From: JALZCH01 sp036387135 | GTDB lineage: Bacteria > Acidobacteriota > Blastocatellia > Pyrinomonadales > Pyrinomonadaceae | Direction: 5' to 3' | DNA length: 64,000 bases | Assembly (NCBI GenBank): GCA_036387135.1 | Contig: DASVUH010000044.1 | Span: 50,483 to 114,482 of the forward strand | Shown: positions 18,313 through 25,491 of the stretch, piece after piece | How positions within the stretch are numbered: the first letter of the stretch is position 1 | Layout: every line of letters starts with the position of its first letter | Notes under the pieces: generated by a model | What the model was told of the DNA's origin: nothing | What the model saw: only the letters and a program-made list of their open reading frames with translations | The model's database searches: none | Made by a program: the position numbers and the translations under genes

Positions 18313-19746
18313 TCACGCTTCGGTTTCTTTCTTTTCTTCAATGTTTAGAGATTTGATGACTCGGGCGGGCGCGCCGACCGCCAGTTTGTTTGGCGGAATG
18401 TCTTTTGTGACGACCGAACCGGCGCCGGTTACAGCGCCGTCGCCGACATTAATGGGCGCGACCAGCATTGTATCCGAACCGATTTTGACGTTTGAGCCGA
18501 TTGTCGTTCGATTTTTGTTTTTGCCATCGTAATTGCAGGTGATTGTTCCCGCGCCGATGTTGGTGTTTTCACCGATTTGCGCGTCGCCGAGATAAGTTAA
18601 ATGGCTCGCTTTGGTTTTTCTGCCGACGATTGATTTTTTGACTTCGACGAAATTGCCGATTTTCGCGTCCTGTTCGATTTGCGCGTTGTTGCGAATGTGC
18701 GCGAACGGTCCGATTGCGCAGTTTTCGCCGATTGAAGAAGTGTCAACGACGCAGTTTTCCAAAATCGTGACCGATTTTCCGACATAAGCGTTTGTCAGGC
18801 GCGAGCCGGAACGAATCTCGCAGCCGTCGCCGATGTGCGTTTTGCCTTCGATTGTGACGTTCGGATGAATTATGGTGTCGCGCCCGATTTCCGCATCTTC
18901 GGAAACGTATGTGTGTTTCGGGTCAATCAAAGTCACGCCGTAATCGCGCATCAGGCGCGAATTGATTCGGCGGCGCAGGATTTTTTCCATTTCCGCAAGC
19001 TCTTCGCGGTTGTTGATGCCGGAAACTTCGCGGAAATCATTGTGCGAATAAAGCGAAACCGGCTCGCCCGCTTCGGATAAAATTAGGGGCGCGTCGGTTA
19101 AATAGTATTCGTTTTGTTTATTGTCGTTTCGCACTTTGGCGAGAGAATCGAAAAGCATCCGTGAATTAAAACAATAAATTCCCGAATTGATTTCCCGTAT
19201 TTTTCTTTCTTCTTCCGAAGCGTCTTTTTGTTCGACAATTTTTTGGAAAAGCCCGAATTGATCGCGCACAACACGCCCGTAACCGGTCGGTTCGTCAAGT
19301 TTGACGGTTAAAATCGTGCAAGCTGCGCCGCGTCCGCGATGCGTCCGATGTTGCTGGACGAGCTTGGCTAGCGTTTCGACTCGAATCATCGGCACGTCGC
19401 CCGACAAAATCAGCAGCGTCGAGTTTTCATTTTCAAAAAACCGGCGGGCGGACAAAACAGCGTGTCCGGTGCCGAGCTGTTCCTTCTGTAGTGCAAAAGA
19501 AACGCGGTCGTCGTTGATTTCGGTTTTGACCGATTGTTCGACTGCTTGTGCTTGATGTCCGACGACGACGACGATTCTGCGCGGGTCGAGCGCAGCCGCC
19601 GTGCGAACAACGTGCGCTATTACGGGTCTGCCGCCCAATTTGTGTAAAACCTTTGCCGTTTCCGATTTCATTCTCGTTCCCAAACCGGCGGCGAGAATGA
19701 GAATGTCTAATTGCGGCTGCGTCGTTTCTTGTGTTGAACCTTCCAT
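18313..19746 (-). CDS. glmU: Bifunctional GlcNAc-1-P uridyltransferase / GlcN-1-P acetyltransferase
   Basis: 477 aa, full length. The N-terminal nucleotidyltransferase domain opens ILAAGLGTRMKSETAKVLHK (signature G-x-G-T-R-M-x(n)-K). The C-terminal half is a left-handed beta-helix of hexapeptide repeats (IGDGCEIRSGSRL, IGENCAIGPF, and others) carrying the acetyltransferase site. It makes UDP-GlcNAc for peptidoglycan and other glycans. It lies 20 bp downstream of yvcK and upstream, through two small genes, of glmS. Confidence 0.96.
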   Translation of the reverse strand: MEGSTQETTQPQLDILILAAGLGTRMKSETAKVLHKLGGRPVIAHVVRTAAALDPRRIVVVVGHQAQAVEQSVKTEINDDRVSFALQKEQLGTGHAVLSARRFFENENSTLLILSGDVPMIRVETLAKLVQQHRTHRGRGAACTILTVKLDEPTGYGRVVRDQFGLFQKIVEQKDASEEERKIREINSGIYCFNSRMLFDSLAKVRNDNKQNEYYLTDAPLILSEAGEPVSLYSHNDFREVSGINNREELAEMEKILRRRINSRLMRDYGVTLIDPKHTYVSEDAEIGRDTIIHPNVTIEGKTHIGDGCEIRSGSRLTNAYVGKSVTILENCVVDTSSIGENCAIGPFAHIRNNAQIEQDAKIGNFVEVKKSIVGRKTKASHLTYLGDAQIGENTNIGAGTITCNYDGKNKNRTTIGSNVKIGSDTMLVAPINVGDGAVTGAGSVVTKDIPPNKLAVGAPARVIKSLNIEEKKETEA

Positions 19747-19766
19747 TTGCTCGTTCTTGGTGAAAA

Positions 19767-20810
19767 TTAGAATGCCGCAAGCTGTTCAAACTGTGCTTTT
19801 ACGGCACAATCTAAGACAACTTGCGCCAGCTTTTCAGGATTGTGACGCACTTTTTCACCTGCGTCCAATAAATCGGCGCGAATCAATTCAACCGAACGCC
19901 CGCGCAAAACGGGCGAAAGCGAATCGCCCAGCCCGATTTGATGCGCCCCTTCGGCGGCGTAAGCGGCGGTTTGTTCTGCGGAAATCTCGCGGTTATTGAC
20001 GACGACGTAATCAAAATCAATTACCGGAGCATATTCTTTGACTTTTTCGAGATGCTGCGCCGAAGTAAAATTGTCGGTTTCGCCCGGCTGAGTCATTAAA
20101 TTGCAGATAAAAATTTTCGTAGCAGACGAAACGGCAATTGCTTCCGCCATTCCTTCAACCAGCAGCGGCGGCAGCAAGCTCGTAAAAAGCGAACCCGGTC
20201 CGAGCGTAATCACATCAGCCGAAGCGATTGCTTCGAGAGCTTCGGGCAGCGGCGAGCAGCGTTCGGGTTCGAGCCACATATTTTTGACGATTGAATTTGC
20301 CGCAGTAATGTTCGATTCGCCGCGCACCAGCGAGCCGTCAACCATTTCCGCAACGAGCCGCACGTCGCAATCGGTGGCGGGAAAAATCTCGCCTTTGATT
20401 GCCAGAACTTCCGAAGCGTGACGCACGGCTTCGGCGAAATCGCCGCCCGAAATTTCGGTTAAAGCGGCGAGAAAAAGATTGCCGAAACTGTGTCCGCCAA
20501 GCTCGCCTTCGCCGCGAAAACGATATTTGAAAAGTCTGGAAAGCAACGTCGAATCTTCCGACAATGCGACCATACAGTTGCGAATGTCGCCCGGCGGCAG
20601 CATTTGCAGCTCATCGCGCAGACGCCCTGAGCTTCCGCCATCGTCAGTCACGGCGACGATTGCCGACAGCGAGTGAATTTCGGGGAAATCGTCGTAAGAT
20701 TCCCCGACAAAATGTTTTAAGCCGCTCAAGAGAGTTGCCAAACCTGTGCCGCCGCCGATGGAAACGACGTTTAAGCGATTGTTAGTGGTTGGGAAATTTC
20801 GGTAAATCAT
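19767..20810 (-). CDS. yvcK: YvcK/CofD-like UDP-GlcNAc-binding protein
   Basis: 347 aa from ATG at 20810; an upstream TTG at 20846 would add a basic 12-residue leader. Family motifs are VVSIGGGTGLATLLSGLK and VTDDGGSSGRLRDELQ with PGDIRNCMVALS, which form the nucleotide-sugar pocket shared with CofD. YvcK proteins bind UDP-GlcNAc and tune carbon flux into cell-wall precursor synthesis, which fits its position at the head of a glmU-glmS operon. No recognisable Shine-Dalgarno precedes the start. Confidence 0.9.
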   Translation of the reverse strand: MIYRNFPTTNNRLNVVSIGGGTGLATLLSGLKHFVGESYDDFPEIHSLSAIVAVTDDGGSSGRLRDELQMLPPGDIRNCMVALSEDSTLLSRLFKYRFRGEGELGGHSFGNLFLAALTEISGGDFAEAVRHASEVLAIKGEIFPATDCDVRLVAEMVDGSLVRGESNITAANSIVKNMWLEPERCSPLPEALEAIASADVITLGPGSLFTSLLPPLLVEGMAEAIAVSSATKIFICNLMTQPGETDNFTSAQHLEKVKEYAPVIDFDYVVVNNREISAEQTAAYAAEGAHQIGLGDSLSPVLRGRSVELIRADLLDAGEKVRHNPEKLAQVVLDCAVKAQFEQLAAF

Positions 20811-21174
20811 TGCTGCATTAAAAGGCGCGGGAGAGCGACAGCGCAATGGGCAAATAATACCAAAATTCTTTTGTGCTGTCGTTCTTTATAAACATTATTC
20901 GTGTGAGCTACAAGAAAAATTTATCAACCGACCGCCAGTTGATAGCATTATTAATCTAATATTGGTAAAAAATGTTAAATTTCATAAAACACTTGAAGTC
21001 AAAAATTATAATGTGCTAGATTTGAACGTGGGCGGAGTTCCGCACCGCCGTTATTCTTCTTTGAGGACGGCTGCAAAAATCCCAGCGAATATTTTTGCTT
21101 CCGACGCGCCCGCACGCTACACTGCATAAAGCAAGCATTTTTCGCATTTCTATCAAAAAAGAGAGCTTTTTCCG
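20811..21174. other. Intergenic region between divergent yvcK and mglB
   Basis: About 360 bp of AT-rich sequence with no convincing ORF. It holds a promoter candidate for mglB (20993-21021), a small GCGGA/TCCGC palindrome (21031-21042) and an 8-bp hairpin GCAAAAAT/ATTTTTGC (21073-21098) in the presumed mglB leader. Confidence 0.6.
20993..21021 (+). promoter_or_regulatory. Candidate sigma-70-type promoter for mglBA
   Basis: TTGAAG at 20993-20998, a 17-bp spacer, and TAGATT at 21016-21021 preceded by TGC (extended -10). It lies about 150 bp before mglB. Confidence 0.4.
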
Positions 21175-21657
21175 ATGAAGGAAACTCAAATTATCTTACA
21201 CGAACAGCAGTTTCAAAGGCTGAAAACTGTGATCGCGCGATTGAGCCTTGAAACCGCTGCCAGAATGGTTTTGCTGATTCACCGCGACGGGCAGCCGATT
21301 GCTTTTCACGGCGACTTTCAGACGGTTGACACGACGAGCTTTTCTTCGCTGGCGGCGGGAAACGTGGCGGCGACATCAAGTATGGCGCGGCTGATCGGCG
21401 AAAACGCTTTTCCGGCTCTGTCGCACGAAGGCGAGCGCGAAAGCATTTATATTTCCGTTGTCGGACAAACGCTGCTGGTCGTCGTTTTCGACGAACGCTC
21501 GACGCTCGGCTTAGTCAAATTGCGCGTCAAACGCGCCACGCAGGAAATCGGTTTGATTCTCGAAGAAGTTAAGAAACACACCGAAGAACAGCGCGCTCAG
21601 GAAGTCGCTCTGTTCGCCGAAATCACCGACGAAGATATTGACAGCCTTTTTAGTTAA
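21175..21657 (+). CDS. mglB: MglB-like Roadblock/LC7 protein
   Basis: 160 aa: one Roadblock/LC7 fold at residues ~10-125 (AARMVLLIHRDGQPIAFHG, then SLAAGNVAATSSMARLIGE, then YISVVGQTLLVVVFDE) followed by a charged helical tail. MglB is the GTPase-activating and polarity partner of MglA. It is separated from mglA only by an 78-bp heptamer repeat array, so the two are almost certainly one transcription unit. Confidence 0.88.
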   Translation: MKETQIILHEQQFQRLKTVIARLSLETAARMVLLIHRDGQPIAFHGDFQTVDTTSFSSLAAGNVAATSSMARLIGENAFPALSHEGERESIYISVVGQTLLVVVFDERSTLGLVKLRVKRATQEIGLILEEVKKHTEEQRAQEVALFAEITDEDIDSLFS

Positions 21658-21727
21658 TGATGAATGCGGAATGATGAACGCGGAATTAAAAACGAAACAT
21701 TCATCATTCATCGTTCATCCTTCATCA
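21657..21727. repeat. Inverted heptamer arrays between mglB and mglA
   Basis: Left arm 21657-21684: ATGATGA, ATGCGGA, ATGATGA, ACGCGGA. Right arm 21700-21727: TTCATCA, TTCATCG, TTCATCC, TTCATCA. The arms are partly complementary and can form a hairpin inside the mglBA transcript. The first unit overlaps the mglB stop codon. Confidence 0.75.
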
Positions 21728-21735
21728 TTTAATTT

Positions 21736-22320
21736 ATGACTTTCATTAATTACGCATCGCGCGAAATCAACTGCAAAATCGTTTATTACGGTCCCGGCTT
21801 GTGCGGCAAGACGACGAATTTGCAATATATTTACGATACGACCGCACCGCAATCAAAAGGCAAGCTCATCTCTCTGGCGACCGAAACCGAACGCACACTG
21901 TTTTTCGATTTTATGCCTCTCGAACTCGGCACCGTTCGCGGTTTTAAAACCCGTTTTCACCTTTATACCGTTCCGGGACAGGTTTTTTACGACGCTTCGC
22001 GCAAGCTGATTTTAAAAGGCGTTGACGGTGTAGTGTTTGTCGCGGATTCGCAGGACGAGCGAATGGACGCCAACATCGAATCGCTTTACAATCTCGAAGA
22101 AAATTTGCAGGCGCAGGGCTACGATTTAATGCAGATTCCTTACGTTTTACAGCTCAACAAACGCGATTTGCCGAACGTCACGCCGGTCGAAGAATTAACT
22201 TCCGAATTGCAGCGCAAAGGCGAGCCGGTTTTTGAAGCGGTCGCTGCCAAAGGCGATGGAGTTTTCGACACTTTGAAGGCGGTTGCGAAACAAGTTTTGA
22301 CGGAACTTAGAAAAAGTTGA
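21736..22320 (+). CDS. mglA: MglA-like Ras-family GTPase
   Basis: 194 aa. The P-loop is YYGPGLCGKTTN; the position of Ras DxxG is TVPGQVFY, as in MglA proteins; the base-recognition motif is LNKRDLP. MglA sets cell polarity and gliding/twisting direction in Myxococcus and occurs widely in Acidobacteriota and other phyla, paired with MglB. Pairing with the Roadblock protein upstream supports a polarity module here; no motility genes are adjacent in this window. Confidence 0.93.
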   Translation: MTFINYASREINCKIVYYGPGLCGKTTNLQYIYDTTAPQSKGKLISLATETERTLFFDFMPLELGTVRGFKTRFHLYTVPGQVFYDASRKLILKGVDGVVFVADSQDERMDANIESLYNLEENLQAQGYDLMQIPYVLQLNKRDLPNVTPVEELTSELQRKGEPVFEAVAAKGDGVFDTLKAVAKQVLTELRKS

Positions 22321-22341
22321 AGGGAATTGAATTTAAAAGTG

Positions 22342-22377
22342 AAAGCGGCTGAGGTTAAATTCAACCTCAGCCGCTTT
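22342..22377 (+). terminator. Terminator of mglBA
   Basis: Perfect 15-bp stem AAAGCGGCTGAGGTT (22342-22356) / AACCTCAGCCGCTTT (22363-22377) with a 6-base loop, followed by ATTTTGCTTT. Confidence 0.9.
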
Positions 22378-22502
22378 ATTTTGCTTTGCAAGCCCTACGC
22401 CAGATCAAATCATACAAGACTTGTTTAAGTAAACTTATTCAACGATAATTCGGATTGCTACATCAAATAATTACTCTTGAGAAAAAAGAGAAAAAAAAGA
22501 AA

Positions 22503-23207
22503 ATGAACACATATTACGAAAACGCAAACGGATTAACAGTTGCCGAATCTGCTCCGGCAGACCGCGCGGCATTTATTCGTCGCACTTACATTCATCTGGC
22601 AGGAGCAATTCTGGCATTCGTCGGGCTGGAATTCTTCTTGATCGCTTCGGGCGTCGGAGCCGTAATCGCCCAAACGATGCTGAGTGTCTCCTGGCTTTTG
22701 GTTTTGGGCGCATTTATGGGCGTCTCGTTTCTGGCAAATTGGTGGGCAAATTCATCGGCTTCGCGTCCGATGCAGTATCTCGGTTTGGGGCTTTATGTTG
22801 CTGCCAATGCAGTCATCTTTTTGCCGCTGCTTTATGTCGCCAATTATACAGCCGGTGGCGGCGTGATTTTAGAAGCCGGAATCTACACGATGGCGCTTTT
22901 TGCCGCTTTGACGGCAATCGTATTTCTCTCGCGAAGAGATTTTTCGTTTTTAGGTCCGATTCTGATGATCGGCGGATTTCTGGCGCTTGGTTTTATCGCA
23001 ACAAGCCTGCTTATCGGATTTAGTCTGGGTTCGGTATTCGCATTGGTGATGGTAGCTTTTGCGGCAGGCGCGATTCTGTACGACACTTCCAACATTCTCC
23101 ATCATTATCGCACCGACCAGCACGTCGCGGCATCGCTTTCGCTGTTTGCCAGCGTGGCATTGCTGTTCTGGTATATTTTGCGAATTTTTACTTCGTCCAG
23201 AGATTGA
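22503..23207 (+). CDS. Bax inhibitor-1/YccA-family membrane protein
   Basis: 234 aa from ATG at 22503; the upstream in-frame extension is only Lys/Glu codons over a purine-rich ribosome-site region. Seven hydrophobic segments and the C-terminal GAILYDTSNILHHYRTDQHVAASLSLFASVALLFWYILRIF identify the BI-1/YccA (UPF0005) family. Members are calcium-leak channels or FtsH-interacting membrane proteins. Monocistronic, with its own terminator. Confidence 0.9.
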   Translation: MNTYYENANGLTVAESAPADRAAFIRRTYIHLAGAILAFVGLEFFLIASGVGAVIAQTMLSVSWLLVLGAFMGVSFLANWWANSSASRPMQYLGLGLYVAANAVIFLPLLYVANYTAGGGVILEAGIYTMALFAALTAIVFLSRRDFSFLGPILMIGGFLALGFIATSLLIGFSLGSVFALVMVAFAAGAILYDTSNILHHYRTDQHVAASLSLFASVALLFWYILRIFTSSRD

Positions 23208-23253
23208 TAATTTTGCGGGACGGCTCAAAAGCTTTGAATTCAAAGTTAAAAAC

Positions 23254-23282
23254 AAAAAAGCGGACGCGGAATCCGCTTTTTT
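23254..23282. terminator. Terminator after the Bax-inhibitor-1 gene
   Basis: AAAAAAGCGGA (23254-23264) pairs with TCCGCTTTTTT (23272-23282), 7-base loop, followed by a further T-rich stretch. Confidence 0.9.
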
Positions 23283-23362
23283 GTTTTTCCTTGCAGCATT
23301 TTGGGTAATTATCGAAACTAAAGGTAAATAATTATCCTGATTAAGAGAATCGTCTTGAATTT

Positions 23363-25000
23363 ATGGCTGTTTACAGAAACAAGATTGTTTTTAAATTTTT
23401 ATTTCCGACCTTTATATTTTTAGTGACTGTCTTAAATAGTTACGGTCAATCGAAATGTCTGTCGGAGGATGAAGTTAAAAAGATTATCGGCGGGATAAGC
23501 TCTCAACAAAGCGCCTCATTTAACAAGAAATTGCAGTTTGAGCTGTTACAAATCAAGCAGAGCACAGCGCAGATATATGAAGAGTTGTCTAAGTCCGCAT
23601 CCGAATCAAAATCATTTGACGAGCGTTTGAAACGACAACAGGCTGCGAATGCCGCTCAATTCTGCCAAATCCTAAAAGAACACGGTTGGACGAGCAAAGC
23701 TCTGGTTGGCGCAGAAGCGGCTGAAATCGCGCCAATAATCTTTACGGACGGTCTTTCTTTGGAATTCCAGCAGCAGTTAATTCCAATTATGCAGGCGGCT
23801 TTCGAGGCTGGCGAAATCTCGAAAGGCAATTATGCGAAAATCGTGGATCAGCTTCGCGTTCGTTCGGGTAAAAAACAGGTATTCGGCACACTGGTCGGAA
23901 TATCAAAGGATTTGCTTGTTTTGTACCCGATTGAAAATGAAGCAAAGCTCGAAGAGCTTCGCCGCGAATATGAATTGCCGCCGCTGGCAGACCAAATCCG
24001 CAGGCTCGAACAAAAATATAAAGCCGTGGTTATTAAGTCGCCGTCTTCGCCGCAGCTTGCGGCTCAGCAAAATCAAGCAGAAATCAAAACTGCCCCGAAA
24101 AACACAGAGGGAGAAAAAGATGATGTTTTGCGCGTCGAAACCAATTTGGTCAATTTAAATGTGACCGTGATGCCCGAAAAACCGGGTGCGACCTTGCCGT
24201 CTCTCAATAAAGATGATTTTACGGTCGTTGAAAACGGGCGCGAGCAAGCCATTGATTGGTTTGCGGCGACGCAGGTTCCTTTTGATATTACTCTATTGGT
24301 TGATATTTCCGGTTCCACTTCAAACAAAATCAAATTGATTCGGAAAACGACGCGAAATTTCATCAAAGCCGCACGACCTTCGGATCGTATTTCAATCATT
24401 GTTTTTGACGAAGAAGTCACCGTTATCTCGCCGCTCACGCAAGATCGGAATAAGCTGCTCGACAGCGTTGACAAAATCAAAAGCAGAGGCGGCTCCAAAG
24501 TCTGGGACGCTCTTGCTTTTGCGCTCAATCAAAGCACTGAAAATCAAAATGCGAATCAACAAAACCGCGAGCGGCGAATCGCGATTGTTTTTATGACCGA
24601 CGGCGAAGACAATACGTTTATCGAACAAAACAATATTGAATTTTCCAACATCATTTTCGCCGATTTGCTTGAGAAAGTCCGGCACAGCTCCGCATTGATT
24701 GTCCCGATTCACCTCGACACGCGCGAAAGCTACGGACTCAGCGAAAAACTTTATAAAGGGACAAGACGGGCTTTGAATCTGCTGGCTGAGGAAAGCGGCG
24801 GTTTGTTTTACGAAGCGGAAGACATTGACGACCTTGAGGGCATTTACCCGCAAGTCGTCAATGATTTAAGCAAGGTTTACAGCATCGGTTATTCGCCGTC
24901 GAACGCCGAGCGCGACGGCGGCTGGCGCACGGTCAAAGTTAATATAAAAAAATACCCGAATCTAGCGGTTCGCACGCGAAAAGGGTATTACGCTCAATAG
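23363..25000 (+). CDS. Secreted DUF6624-like + acidobacterial VWFA fusion protein
   Basis: 545 aa with a signal peptide (cut after about residue 29). Residues ~35-215 resemble DUF6624: HGWTSKALVGAEAAEIAP, then LIPIMQAAFEAGEISKGNYA, then the DQLRVRSGKKQVFGT block. Residues ~255-545 are the VWFA-related domain typical of Acidobacteriota: FTVVENGREQAIDWF, then the MIDAS DISGSTSNK, then MTDGEDNT, and a C-terminal GWRTVKVNIKKYPNLAVRTRKGYYA beta segment. A periplasmic or surface ligand-binding role is inferred. The gene is monocistronic in appearance; the SET-domain gene starts 26 bp later. Confidence 0.82.
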   Translation: MAVYRNKIVFKFLFPTFIFLVTVLNSYGQSKCLSEDEVKKIIGGISSQQSASFNKKLQFELLQIKQSTAQIYEELSKSASESKSFDERLKRQQAANAAQFCQILKEHGWTSKALVGAEAAEIAPIIFTDGLSLEFQQQLIPIMQAAFEAGEISKGNYAKIVDQLRVRSGKKQVFGTLVGISKDLLVLYPIENEAKLEELRREYELPPLADQIRRLEQKYKAVVIKSPSSPQLAAQQNQAEIKTAPKNTEGEKDDVLRVETNLVNLNVTVMPEKPGATLPSLNKDDFTVVENGREQAIDWFAATQVPFDITLLVDISGSTSNKIKLIRKTTRNFIKAARPSDRISIIVFDEEVTVISPLTQDRNKLLDSVDKIKSRGGSKVWDALAFALNQSTENQNANQQNRERRIAIVFMTDGEDNTFIEQNNIEFSNIIFADLLEKVRHSSALIVPIHLDTRESYGLSEKLYKGTRRALNLLAEESGGLFYEAEDIDDLEGIYPQVVNDLSKVYSIGYSPSNAERDGGWRTVKVNIKKYPNLAVRTRKGYYAQ

Positions 25001-25026
25001 CAATATCTTCTCATTGAAATATTTAA

Positions 25027-25446
25027 ATGGGCAAAACAAGCGGAATAACAATAGTAAAACGTTCGAAAACCGGTCTCGGTTTGTTTGCCGCCGCAGACAT
25101 TCCCAAAGGAGCGAGAATCATTCAATACACCGGAAAATTAATCTCCAATGAAGAAGCCGACAGGCATCGCGGAAGATATTTATTTACGCTTGATTCCGAG
25201 CAGACAATTGACGGCAGCAGTAGAGAAAATCTGGCGCGATACATCAATCATTCCTGCCGCCCGAATGCCGACTCGGATGTCATAGGCAAAGAAATCTGGA
25301 TCGTCGCCAAACGTAAAATAAAGGCTTCGGAAGAAGTAACAATCAATTACGGAAAAAGCTATTTTAACCAATTCATCAAACCAAAAGGCTGTAAGTGCGT
25401 TAAATGTAATCCTGTAGTTAAACCTCCGATTCCGACTTTTACCTGA
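25027..25446 (+). CDS. Bacterial SET-domain protein (putative lysine methyltransferase)
   Basis: 139 aa, essentially a minimal SET domain. GLGLFAAADIPKGARIIQYTG is the N-SET strand pair. ARYINHSCRPNA (residues 70-81) is the SAM-binding/pseudoknot motif and INYGKSYF (106-113) the catalytic-tyrosine motif. A post-SET-like Cys cluster follows, C122-x-C124-xx-C127. All hallmark residues are present, so it is predicted active on lysine in a protein. The target is unknown; bacterial SET proteins include secreted effectors and enzymes acting on own proteins. No signal peptide is visible. Confidence 0.85.
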   Translation: MGKTSGITIVKRSKTGLGLFAAADIPKGARIIQYTGKLISNEEADRHRGRYLFTLDSEQTIDGSSRENLARYINHSCRPNADSDVIGKEIWIVAKRKIKASEEVTINYGKSYFNQFIKPKGCKCVKCNPVVKPPIPTFT

Positions 25447-25491
25447 GGAATCAAACAATTGAAAAACTTCTGAATTTCTCTAGAACAGCCG

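Noticed and set aside
20993..21011. TATAAT at 21006-21011 as the mglB -10 box
   Set aside because: No -35 hexamer at 16-18 bp; the TTGAAG/TAGATT pair with an extended -10 fits better.
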